From Patella vulgata (taxonomy: Eukaryota > Mollusca > Gastropoda > Patellidae), in NCBI RefSeq assembly GCF_932274485.2, contig NC_065886.2:38675501-38739500 (forward strand): a stretch of DNA of 64,000 nt, written 5' to 3'. How positions within the stretch are numbered: the stretch's first letter is position 1; each line of letters opens with the position of its first letter. Below the pieces are notes generated by a model. That model was not told the origin of the DNA and made no database searches. It worked only from the letters and a program-made list of their open reading frames with translations. The translations under genes and the position numbers were made by a program. Shown here one piece after another: positions 22,311-33,024 of this stretch.

Positions 22311-23880
22311 GAAACATATTTGTGGGGATTTTAGCTCGTAGTAAATGGAAAAGTTTCACCCGTAACAAATTACAGTACAAATTTGTTTGTTGGTGTACAT
22401 AAAACCCATGTCTTTATATTGTATCTTTTCGTTAGTCTTGACAAAAACTATGGTCTATTCTTGTTGCTTGGGGATATCTTTTTATGTTGGTTTATTTTAT
22501 ATCAACTATTAATCAAATGGCAAGAAATGAAGTTTAACGCCATACTTTTCTGCAATATAAATCAAACATTATCCGATCTCCATTGTTTAAAATTACCCAG
22601 GTCATAAATTAATGCTTGCAATGTACAAATTATTTGCACATGATTAAGAACATCTTGTGAATTTATGATTTGTTTAAAACACAGGAAAGATCTGGTCGGA
22701 CCTATTTATCTGTCCACCAGCTACGAACTTACCAGCGCTAACACTACATGTCGTTATAAAACCGCCCAATGAAGACTCTTTTTTTAGGGTGTTGGGTAAT
22801 TCTTTAATACACAACCTTTAGACTTCGTAACGTAGGTTTGATATGTGCACAGTTTACGGATAGGTTTTGTAACAATGTGTTGTCAATCTATTCCAGACGC
22901 TGAGTTTATTGTTAAAAAAATAGTTTTGCTGTTCATTTCATTTCTATCAATAGGATATCACTAATTATATTTACCCACAAGCTTCCGATTTAGTTATCCT
23001 CCTGATACCAGGATTTGGTAAACAATTAAATACGGCCGCATCATCGCATTCTGCCATGCTTACAGCTGATATATTCATTACTGAAAAGATTAATAATAAG
23101 TACAAAATAGACTATCAATAATTAGGGATATAAATCGTATATCGCTTGGACTGTAAATGCTTTTCCGGGCTCAAATAAACATAGCAGTACATTCAGTCAT
23201 TATTAAGGGTTTTTATATAGAAACTCCTACTATTGGGCTATTTGAAGCATGGCGCGGGCGTCTGCATTGTACACACAGATCTCTACCCTGGTCGCCATAA
23301 TATTAAAAAAAAATAGTATACTAATCCATTTTCTTTAGTTTAAACAATATTTTATTCAATAAATTGAATTGGATTGAACAACATTTTCTTTCTTATACAC
23401 ACAAAAACTTATTAAACATGTTCAATTTCATGAAATGAAAGCAGAATAAATATTTCTCAAAATTCTCGAATTTTGCTGCAGTGCTTTCGACTAAAATCGT
23501 CGATGTAGGAATTAAAAAATGTTGATGAACTAGCTTCGTGTCCGTTTTGAAGAGCAGCTAATTGTAAGTTTCGTATGGGGCTTTTGTTGAACTCTTTGGA
23601 AACAAGATTATGAAATAGATATGTAGGTGTACCACTCGCCAATGGATATAGTTCGATCTTATCTAAAGTCGAATCAAAGCATATGTTTGGTGTCAGATTA
23701 CTAATCTACTACTTAAACTATGATTTAATCTTATCTCCCTTTGGCGGTTTCGTTTTGCACTCTCGGGTATATATGCATCTTTACTATTGGGCAAATATTT
23801 AAAATAACCGTATGCACGCTAACAGGTCCTGTTTAATAAAAATAGTTACTGCGACATTACATTTGATTAGATAGTTAAAT
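22311..23880. other. no recognised feature
   Basis: AT-rich sequence with short open frames only (for example 22383-22607). None shows a domain, and no repeat family from this window is detected. Confidence 0.45.
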
Positions 23881-23884
23881 CGAC

Positions 23885-24095
23885 CTAAGGGACAGAGAGA
23901 TGAATGAACTAAGTTATTTCGGGCGTAACATGGCTCAATTTTTTTTAAAAATAATCTGCTTGCGCGTAGAGGTCTTTAACAGAGGAAACCGGAGAAAACC
24001 AACGAGATTGGACAGGTGACCCTATTCCTTGTCACATACATGCGGGAAATCGCCTTGACTCAATGACAGACCATGTGATCTAATGTACCGGGCCC
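23885..24095 (-). repeat. SINE S2, degenerate
   Basis: CTAAGTTATTTCGGGCGTAAC, CTTGCGCGTAGAGGTCTTTA, GGAAACCGGAGAAAACCAAC and AATGACAGACCATGTGATC are S2 landmarks in reverse. The tail GTCCACTCG segment is altered. Confidence 0.7.
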
Positions 24096-24097
24096 CA

Positions 24098-24124
24098 TTA
24101 TATATATATATATATATATATATA
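24098..24124. repeat. (TA)n microsatellite
   Basis: A pure TA run of about 13 units directly after the degenerate S2 head. Confidence 0.9.
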
Positions 24125-24164
24125 AAAAGGTTCTTTATGTGCTACTGGTATATTTAATTTCAAT

Positions 24165-24215
24165 ATGTCACTTGCGTGCAGGGGTCTTTAGCATTGGGGG
24201 GGGGGGGGGCTGGGA
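24165..24215 (-). repeat. SINE S2 fragment
   Basis: CACTTGCGTGCAGGGGTCTT and TAGCATTGGGGG correspond to the S2 body in reverse, broken off at a G run. Confidence 0.5.
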
Positions 24216-24356
24216 AAATGTATATACCTATATCAAATTATTGTGCTTTTCAATTTAGTAATATTCATGAAACATTGGAAATAAGAAACACTGGAAATAA
24301 TAATGGCCTATGTCATACATAAAAAATGACTTTTGTGTTTCTATTCAACTATTTAT

Positions 24357-25062
24357 TAAACGCCCACATTTTCACGTGGACGTATATTGTCGTCGTCCCT
24401 GTCCGCTCAGACACCCGTCCACAGTAGTTTGTGGACACTCTAGCAGTCAAATTTTTATCCGATTTTGACTAAACTTGGTATATATAGAGAGTCTCCTACT
24501 CGTCTTTTTTATATCAAAAAATATCAACACAAGTCGATAAAGTAAGAAAAGCGAGACTCTGCCGATTTTTTTTTATATATCAAAAAAGACGAGTAGGAGA
24601 TTTTATTTATCACCCAATCCTTTCTTACATTCACAAATAAATAAATATAATTCTTTGCTATAGATTTCACTTTTACTGAACCTGATTACGGCGTAGTGAC
24701 AGCAATGCAACCATTGCAAAGTCCTTTATATTGACCCAGTGTTTCCATCAAAGTCAATTAAATAAAAATAGTTCATTTTTAATTAAAAAAAGAAGTTACT
24801 CTTAATAAAAAATAAATGTTCTTTGAAAATAAAAAGAAGTAGTCCCTTTCAACTGACCAATCAAATTCATGTAAAGCGATATCTCCTATGAAATTTATCA
24901 CACAAGCGATATCTACAGTGTGTTATTGGGTGATAAAGGTTTATATTCCAAAGATCTTTTTCGATATTGGCATGTATCGGACCGTAAATTCATAGATTAT
25001 TATATTACCTCTAATTGTACGAAAAATCATGTTTTTAGCTTGTGGAAACTCTAGAGGTAACA
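24357..25062 (-). repeat. HT-1 3' fragment, split by MITE M1
   Basis: It begins with the HT-1 terminus in reverse (ACGCCCACATTTTCACGTGG, TATATTGTCGTCG) and (GTCC)-like text to about 24484. The same HT-1 monomer resumes at 24945 (CCAAAGATCTTTTTCGATAT, TTGGCATGTATCGGACCG) and runs to about 25062. The 460-bp interruption is M1. Confidence 0.75.
24485..24944. mobile_element. MITE-like element M1, copy 1
   Basis: Inserted in HT-1. It begins with a hairpin (CTCCTACTCGTCTTTTTTAT mirrored near 24580) and contains an inner unit bounded by TTATCACCCAAT (about 24609) and ATTGGGTGATAAA (about 24928), a 12-bp inverted repeat. No coding sequence; non-autonomous. Confidence 0.6.
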
Positions 25063-25528
25063 ATGGACAAACATCTTAAATATGAACAATTTTTTTCACA
25101 GTTTATAAAATGGTAACTTTGAAAAACAACAAATTTTTTTCTGATAATCATAAAACGACAAGTAAATTTAGCATGACATAAATGGTATTTTTGGACAAGT
25201 TTATAAAATGTTAACTTTGAAAAAGAAAAAATATTTCAGAAAAACGTAAAATGACAGGTCTTTGTAAACTTGGTATTAAATTAATATGAGTGAAATCCTT
25301 ACAAAACCTCTATATATTAAAGGGGAAAAATGTGGTTAAAGGAAGTTTATAAAGGCTATATTTGCCATAGAAATTGGAGTAATTGAGAAAAATCCATTTT
25401 ACTGTGCACTTAATGAATTTAATGACATGTAAATTGTTTACTCTATGTATTGCTAGCAATAGAGACTGTACGCTAGCATAAGTAGATAGTATTTACCATT
25501 GGAGTTACCAGAGTAACATAGAGATGTA
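25063..25528. other. AT-rich spacer with short internal repeat
   Basis: The phrase GTTTATAAAATGGTAACTTT and its neighbour recur about 98 bp apart (near 25101 and 25199). Nothing else is identified. Confidence 0.45.
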
Positions 25529-25946
25529 GAGAATCTCCTCGTTTTTTTTTTTACTTTATCGACTTGTGTTCATACCTTTTCTTACATACACAAACAAATA
25601 AATATAATTCTTTGTTATAGAGTTCACTTTTACTGAACCTGATTACGGCGTAGTAGTGATACATTAGTTTTTGTCAGCAATTCAACCATTGCAAAGTCCT
25701 TTATCTTGACACAGTGTTTCCATCCAAGTCAATTAAATAAAAATAGTTCCTTTTTAATAAAAAAAAAGAAGTTACTTTTAATAAAAAAAAAAAAAAAATC
25801 AGTTGTTCTTTGAAAATAAGTAAAGTAGTTCCATTTTAATTGACTTATCAAATTCATGTAAAGCGATATCTCCAGTAGATTATGAAATTTATCACACAAG
25901 GATATCTATTGTAGAAGGTGTTATTGGGTGATAAAAAGGGTATACC
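25529..25946. mobile_element. MITE-like element M1, copy 2
   Basis: About 400 bp collinear with copy 1 (CCTGATTACGGCGTAGT, ATGTAAAGCGATATCTCC) and ending ATTGGGTGATAAA. The left TTATCACCCAAT end is replaced by CTTTATCGACTTGTGTT, a phrase that occurs in the left hairpin of copy 1 in inverse orientation, so the left ends were rearranged. Confidence 0.65.
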
Positions 25947-26894
25947 GACACAAACTGAGCTCAACATTGGTTAAATAACATTTTAACATTTAAAGTACTT
26001 TTCGTCCGTCTGCGGACTATTCATAAATAATGTCATTGCTAGTCAAGACATATATGAGATTTATTGCGTCACAATTCTTATTGTCGTTGACACTAGAAGT
26101 AAAGTTATGAAAATTATATTTATTATTTGGCATAATATGGTCTTAACATTTACATCGAATATCCGGGCATTTAGATACATAATAACCAGCCTTTGTGATA
26201 GATGAATTGAATATAGCTTTGGTTAGGAGGCGTTTCCGATTAGGTGGCTATCTCTGATTTAATGAATTCAACATTATCAAATTTCGCTCTGAGGTTGTCG
26301 TTTGATGTATATTGTGAATACTCTTGAACTTTATGGTAAAGACAATAAAACAATACAATACAGATTGCATGAATTTATTAAATAAGCAAATTTTTTGTAT
26401 ATTACTTCTCATAATGCTGATTGATATTCTAATATATTTGTATGATCAATATGTATTGTAGAGATAAAATAATCAATGACGAATATGGTTGCTATTATTT
26501 TCATACAGAAAAGAAACACGGATAAGCGAATATTTAATGAATGACTTAAAAATTAATGCCTTCTAGTATTATCCGGTAGTTATATTTTTTTTTTTACGTC
26601 AAATCGCATTATTCCTATTTCTTGGCGTTCACCAAGAAACCGTTGTCAGAAGTATAGCAGTGTGTACTAATACAATTAAACAATGGAATAACCAAAAACC
26701 AGACGAGGAAATCTAGCGAGGATTCCTAAACGGCTCAATATTTTAAGCTGAAACTTTTCGACATGTCGTTGGAGAGTTGTTATTACATTGTGGTATTTCA
26801 TTTGATTAATCGATATTAACTTAATGCTTTTTCGACTTTATATAGGAAATATAAAGTGACATTTATCAACAGGCACTTATCCTCTAATTATATT

Positions 26895-28560
26895 TTTTAA
26901 AGTGTAAACTAGTATTATTAAATTAATTATGAGTATTATTAAATTAATTATAAGTATTATTAAATTAATTATGAGTATTATAGAATATATTATACGTATA
27001 GTTTATAAAGTGTCGTAAAATAGTATTACAGAATCAATTATACGTATAGTTTATGAAGTTAAATAGTATTATCAAATAACTATTAGTATAGTGTTAATGT
27101 GTAATATATTATTATAGAATACATTATACATATAGTTTTAAAAAGTATAAAATGGTATTGATTAAATTATAGTTTATAAAGTGTGACTATAAAGTGTAAC
27201 ATAATATTATAGAAAGAATATAGATTATAAAGTGTAGGTGTAAATAGTATTATAGAATATATTATTAGTATTGTTAATAAAGCGTAAAATAGTTTTATAA
27301 CATAAATATTGTAAAATATGATTATTGAACAAACTATACGTAAAATTTATATAGTAGTGTAAATAGTAATATAGAATAAATTATATGTATATTTTTTTAA
27401 AAAATTTAAAACAGTATTATAGACCCCAGATTATAAGTATACAGTTTATAAAGTATAAAATAGTATCATAGAATAAATCATAAGTATTATAGAATAAATT
27501 GTAAGTATAGAATATTGTAACATGCGTGAATCTTGCGTTTTGATTGGTCAATTAGACACTGTCGATTGGACAATAACAGCCCTCTGTTTTAGCAAGGCGA
27601 ATAACTGCGGATAAAGTGTAGAATAGTGTTATATACTCTTCAAAAAAAGTAGAGGATATTGAGATGCAAACACCTATGCAGGTTGTGATATAAATAGTCA
27701 TGGACACTTGACATGCTTTGAGAGTATGTTCACAGATGAAGAACTTATCGCCCCAACAGAACCACTGAGCTGCACATGCGACACGCAATAGCGCCATGCA
27801 CGCTTGGGGGGTTCATTGTCAAATTTGACACTTCAAGGAAAGGTTGATGAAAATTGCCGCGTGCTGGTTTATCTATCCATGTTTGCTTTCCTATCGGTTC
27901 TTGCATAAGATTTACTGTTTAGCGTATCTTTGCTTTTGTGTGTTACGTTTAATTTGATCGGGAGACGTGTTCGTCGACGTCGACGTCAACGTCAACGGAC
28001 AACACTACAAGAATTGGCCGTGGCACTGCAAGAGGAGTGGGTCAGATTGCCCCAAATCGTGATTGGACGGTTTATTAGGAGCATGCAACAACGAATTGCT
28101 GAATGTCTGAGGATTGGTGAAGCAATTACTCATTATTAAGATAAAAATCAAAAACGTCCATTTTCACTTTTGACAGTGTATCTCATTGCGAGTGAAATAG
28201 AGCTGACAGATAAGCCGCCCGTATGAACTGTTTATGTTCATGTGTAGCCAATTGGCCTGTTATTAACATACACTGGTTACCTCTAATAAAAACAGCAGTG
28301 CATTTCCGCAGTTTTATATTGTTTCTGAATATCCCCTACTTTTTTTGAAGAGTATATAATGAACTATACGTATAGTTTTTAAAGTGTAAAATAGTGTTAT
28401 GGAATAAATTATACGTATAGTTTATAAAAAGTACCCTGTATTATAAAATAAAGCACACGTATATAGTTTATAAAGTATATGGTTTTTAAAGCGTAAAATG
28501 GTATTATAGAAAGAATTATACGTAAAGTTGATAAAGCATAAAATAACATTATAGGACACA
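26895..28560. repeat. AT-rich minisatellite-like array interrupted by Tc1-N
   Basis: Loose repetition of TATAGAATAAATTATACGTA and GTTTATAAAGTGTAAAATAG at 40-60 bp spacing, present on both sides of the Tc1-N at 27634-28354. Several adjacent units at 26911-26980 are almost identical (GTATTATTAAATTAATTAT). No coding sense. Confidence 0.7.
27634..28354 (+). mobile_element. Tc1-N, copy 1 (non-autonomous Tc1 derivative)
   Basis: The terminal inverted repeats TACTCTTCAAAAAAAGTAG and CTACTTTTTTTGAAGAGTA match the 36-kb Tc1 ends, with TA duplications at 27632-27633 and 28355-28356. At 27957-28139 it retains, in frame and ending in a stop, the C-terminal end of the same transposase (TTLQELAVALQEEW, RFIRSMQQRIAECL) but no catalytic core. 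The remaining left 300 bp are not recognisably transposase. At 721 bp it is about half the parent length. Confidence 0.88.
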
Positions 28561-29360
28561 TAACCCATTTCAGATTTCGGGTATTTTTTTCGTTTGGGTG
28601 ACCTGATAATCTATAGCCGCTCCTTCAGAGGTATATACAGTACATGACCCACGTGCTGTACTTGATGACGAAAGGTAAATTTTACCTACACGTTTTTTTT
28701 ATTATAAAAGTCTGGTTTTATCCAGACACCGTATAATACAGCTTGGGACACCAGTCTCCATTTTCAGATGAAGACTGACGGGTTTAAGTTGGTTGAAAAC
28801 GTATCACATGTTGCTCAGCCCAAAGGTAGAGGATTTTAAGGGCTTTTAACACAAATTTAAGCAGTTTCATTCTCCAAAATATAATCGAGATTGGCCCTTT
28901 AAAATTATGGAATGAATTAAACTCATTATATTCACTTACCAATCCAAATTAATAAAACCACTAGAGACTTCATTTTATGACCATTACAATGAACACTGTT
29001 CGTCCTAGGTTTTATCCCAACAAAGAGCAGTAGCTAGTTAGTATCCAGATTATCCGTTGACTATAACTCACATACAGTGGCATGTTTAAATATAATGACA
29101 GTTTCCTTATATGACCTGTCTTATCGTCTCCAATACAAGCTATCATTGATCTCATCCAAATGAATGATTTATATATTTTATTATTTAAACATTACGTTTG
29201 TTGCTACAGGTAAACAGATACGAGCGTAAAGCGTGTAACTATTGACAATGTATTTCACAATAACTGCACACTATAAAACGAGTTGATCATTTTACTGTAT
29301 TTATAGGCATCAGTCAAGCGTGTCACTGTAGCTAATATTCGCTGTGTTGTAGAGGGAAAT
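28561..29360. other. no recognised feature
   Basis: Contains a weak dyad around GACCCACGTGCTGTACTTGA at about 28648. No gene or family match. Confidence 0.45.
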
Positions 29361-29362
29361 CA

Positions 29363-29512
29363 GTCGGCAATATTCGACAACTTCCTGTAATTAACGTTGT
29401 GTGGATCCTGTAGTCGGCAATATTCGACAAATTCCTGTAATTAACGTTGTGTGGATCCTGTAGTCGGCAATATTCGACAAATTCCTGTAATTAACGTTGT
29501 GTGGATCCTGTA
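29363..29512. repeat. minisatellite, 3 x 50 bp
   Basis: Three head-to-tail 50-bp units starting GTCGGCAATATTCGACAA and ending GTGTGGATCCTGTA. Units 2 and 3 are identical; unit 1 differs at one base (C for A after CGACAA). Each contains the dyad TCGGCAATATTCGA-like core. Confidence 0.93.
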
Positions 29513-29689
29513 AATCAAAAAATTTTATATTTTTTTAAAAAAAAATAGGTCTTAAATCAGTGAATGAATAATTGGAAAGAAAGAAAGAAATTGTACGTCA
29601 GCTCCACAACCGGGCAGCATTGCGCTAAACATATGGTGAAATATTAGACAGGGTAAATTATATGACAAACACAAAATATTTATATGCAT

Positions 29690-29768
29690 AAATATAATTA
29701 AATCATGTTAGTCTCGAAATGACCTAGTCTGTGTCGAATGGACGTTACCCCCCCCCCCCTCTCTCTCT
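29690..29768 (+). repeat. SINE S2 3' fragment
   Basis: ATGTTAGTCTCGAAATGACC, GTCTGTGTCGAATGGACGTT, then (C)n and (TC)n. This is a 5'-truncated S2. Confidence 0.8.
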
Positions 29769-29774
29769 TTAAAT

Positions 29775-29880
29775 TAAATGGATTCTTTTCATGTGTACGT
29801 CAATGCGTACACAAATGGATCTCGGTTTACAGTATCACCCGAACGACATGGTACATTACTTTTTAGTGTGTAGGACATGA
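29775..29880 (-). repeat. SINE S1 fragment
   Basis: GGATTCTTTTCATGTGTACG, CAATGCGTACACAAATGGAT and ACCCGAACGACATGG follow the S1 body order in reverse. Confidence 0.6.
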
Positions 29881-30837
29881 TATGGTTGACTTGTTATCTT
29901 TTGAAATCAGAAAAATACGTCATAATAAGCTATATGGATTTTTTTCCCTATACCACTATGACTAGTTTTCTCCAAACATTGCGTCCCACCGTATATTATC
30001 AACCGGTAATAACGGATCACAATTATCCAATTAGTCAAACGGAGAACATTCTTTAGATTGATTTACATTAAATCAAATAGCGGCCTAAAATTTGATTCAC
30101 ATATAACTAACTACCAGGTGAATCCATCTAATACGTTTAATATCGCCGCCGTCGTTGTCGTTGTCACATCAGCTTACCTATCATTTATTTCTTTTATGTG
30201 TCGATTGGTTCTATGACGAATATCTTGATTCAGGGATGAAATAGTAACACAGATTTTATAAATACTGCAACTGTGTATTTTGCCTACCGTCTCGTTCTGT
30301 TTGCATTCATTCTAATTTCTATTCTAAATTGAACTGAAAATTCAGTTTATAAAATAAACAAGAATTAATAAAGCTCCATATATAATTTTACTGATTTATA
30401 TTCGCGGCAAAAAGTAAAATGTGCAGAAAGATATATTACATACCTATATTTACATGTCTATATGCTTCTGGCGCGCAATCATTTTTATCACTGACAGGTC
30501 TGTCACGAAATAGTTAAAATTTTACGTATCGTTATCAAAATAATAAAACCCGGCGTTGATATGCCTAAAGCAATACCAAGTATTAGACAACCCGACAGTT
30601 AAACAGCATGTCATTTAAAGTTTTAAAAGTCTGGATATCTCCAGTGATGATGATGGTAGAATGTTATTTTCTAACATCTTATAGTTCCAACATTCTCATG
30701 TCAAAAAGATTCGTTAATAATGTTATTCGTTACTCAAGCTTGAAAAAATGGAATGGATTGTTTTATGACATAAAAATGAAAGAGTTTTTATTTACTGCTG
30801 TGGCATCCTTCTTATAAGACAATTAAGTAATAAAACA
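29881..30837. other. no recognised feature
   Basis: Unique-looking AT-rich DNA. The 69-codon open frame at 30608-30817 has no recognisable motif. Confidence 0.45.
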
Positions 30838-32082
30838 AGTCAACAGTGAGGCTGATGTCCCCCGCCGAAATCCCAAAATAAATAGATGACACATATTAAT
30901 TAATCGCACATTTTTTTTTTTTTCAAAAGTATCGAGCAATCAAACTATACACTAAGTTTCATCACTCTCTATCAGATAGAATCAAGATTATCTTGTCCCA
31001 AAGCATCGACAAATGACATTGATTAGCTCTGCTTAGCTTTAACTCTTAATGTTAATCATTGAACTCAGTCAAGACATTCACCTAGCCTAAGCAGAACATT
31101 CGCACCATCGAACTTAATCAAGGTAATGATATAATGAATCTATATTTGGAGTTTCATCGCTCTCACTTCATTATAACCAAAGTTATCGTGATCCAAAGCA
31201 TCAACCAATCAGATTGCTTATCTCTGTTCATCACCGAACACCATCAAGGCATTCACCTAATGAAACGCCTACACCAAGTTTGAACATTCTACCTCAATTA
31301 GAAGGAGAGTTATCGTATTCCAAAGTCTCAACCAATCAAATTGCTTATCGCCCTGCTTACCCTCAGCAGAAAATGTTCATTATCGAACTTAGTAAAGGTA
31401 TTGATGTAATAAAGCTAAACACCAAGTGTCCTCACTCTCACTTAATTAGAACTAAAGTTATCGTGTCCCAAAGCATCAACTAATCAAATTCTCATCTTCT
31501 AACTCCGTCAAGGCATTCACCTAATAGACACCTACGCCAAATGTGAACATTCTAACTCAATTAGAATGAGAGTTATTGTGTTTCAAAGTCTCGACCAATC
31601 AAATTGCTTACCCTGAGCAGAACATGCTCATTATCGAACTTAGTCAAGGTATTGATGTAATGAAACTACACTAAGTTTCATCACATTCTAGTTCAATTAG
31701 AAGGAGAGTTATTGTGTTCCAAAGTCTCGGCCAATCAAATTGCTTCTCGCTCTGCTTACCCTGGGCAGAACATGTTCATTACCGAACTTAGTCAAGGTAG
31801 TGATGTAATGAAACTGTACACGGAGTTTCATCACTCTCACTTAATTAGAACTAAAGTTATCGTGTCCCAAAGCATCAACCAATCAAATTGCTTATCTCTG
31901 CTTACCCTAAGCAGAAAATGCTCATCTTCGAACTTCGTCAAGGTATTGGCCTAATAAACACCTACACCAAGTTTGAACATTCTAGCTCAATTTCAAAGAG
32001 AGTTATTGTATCCCAAAAAGTGTGACGGACAGATAGACGAAAGGACAGACAGACACACGGACGAACCCATTTTAATAGCCAA
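30838..32082 (+). repeat. HT-2 hairpin-tandem element
   Basis: Starts with the family 5' end (CAACAGTGAGGCTGATGTCC, CCCGCCGAAATC) and runs through about seven alternating monomers of 145-150 bp to a GACA/GGAC microsatellite (32024-32062) and ACGAACCCATTTTAATAG, stopping just short of the terminal hairpin seen at 43.6 kb. Several open frames here (for example 31214-31483, 31712-31954) are the same chance frame in successive monomers. Non-autonomous. Confidence 0.82.
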
Positions 32083-32263
32083 AAAAAGAAAAAAAGAAAG
32101 AAATTTCTAAGAAAAAAATAGTAATTGTATTTCAATCACGAATAACGAAACACGTTTTTCAAAATTTGAATCCCGAAAAACAAAACACATTCTGTATCAT
32201 TATTCAAGCTTGAAAAACAAAATGGATTGTTTAATGATATAGATAATGTCGGCGATCTTTAAC

Positions 32264-32412
32264 GTGCTGGTAATGTTACATATGGGGCCTTGCCTTTCCA
32301 CCCCCTTTAAACGACTAAATGCCCTGCACTATCAATGGGGGTGGGGGTCAATTATTAGATCTGTCAGGGAGTGAGCAAGCTCCATAGCCACCGTATCACC
32401 GCCACCCCAAAT
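32264..32412 (-). repeat. SINE S1, degenerate
   Basis: TTTAACGTGCTGGTAATG, AAACGACTAAATGCCCTGC and ACTATCAATGGGGGTGGGGG match the S1 order loosely. Confidence 0.45.
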
Positions 32413-32835
32413 GGCCATGCTGATTTATACACTATTATAGTTGGTGGATTCGCTCGGGGTCTTTTCCCTACCAACCCTATCCTGAACAAATATCAAATCT
32501 GCGTAAACAACAGAGTGGCTTCAAGTTATGGATGACTTAGTTCGTGAATTTCTAATCACATGTTGCAACACGTGTTGTCATAGAAATAAAAAAGTTAAAT
32601 GTATCATTGTATATGTAACGTTTTCAAAAATCTGAACAAAGGATATATATGAAAAAATCATCGTTATAATTTATCTCGCGATTAATATAGGAACGGTATT
32701 TATGTATATAATGCAACATTGGGCAATTATTTTCAGCTTTTGGAAAGAATATACAACATGGAAGCTTATTTAAAAGCCATGCAACACCTTTTCGTATGTT
32801 GTCTGTCATCAGATTGTAAATATGTACTTGTGAAA

Positions 32836-32837
<2 letters not shown>

Positions 32838-32873
<36 letters not shown>
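32838..32873. repeat. (AT)n microsatellite
   Basis: About 18 uninterrupted AT units. Confidence 0.93.
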
Positions 32874-32876
<3 letters not shown>

Positions 32877-32937
32877 CATTTTAGTATTTTACTTGTCACT
32901 TTATACTTGATGTGTTTGTCATTTTATATTTTATTTG

Positions 32938-33024
32938 ACTTTGTAACAATTATTGTAAAGCGCTACTGAAAACTTCTAGTGAAAGCAGCGCTATATAGAT
33001 ACGTGTATGATAATAACATGTTTA
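32938..33024 (+). repeat. CR1-like LINE 3' end fragment
   Basis: TTGTAAAGCGCTACTGAAAAC, CTAGTGAAAGCAGCGCTATA and a trailing ATGATAATAACA parallel the 3' terminus of the LINE at 45.26 kb (TTTGTAAAGCGCATTTGAGC, CTAGTGAATTGTGCGCTATA). The GCGC dyads would form the terminal stem-loop that LINE reverse transcriptases of this type recognise (established for CR1/L2-like families; inference here). Confidence 0.65.

Noticed and set aside
24500-25946. The two M1 copies as terminal repeats of one element
   Set aside because: The first copy is inserted inside an HT-1 fragment, so the two are separate; no coding sequence lies between them.
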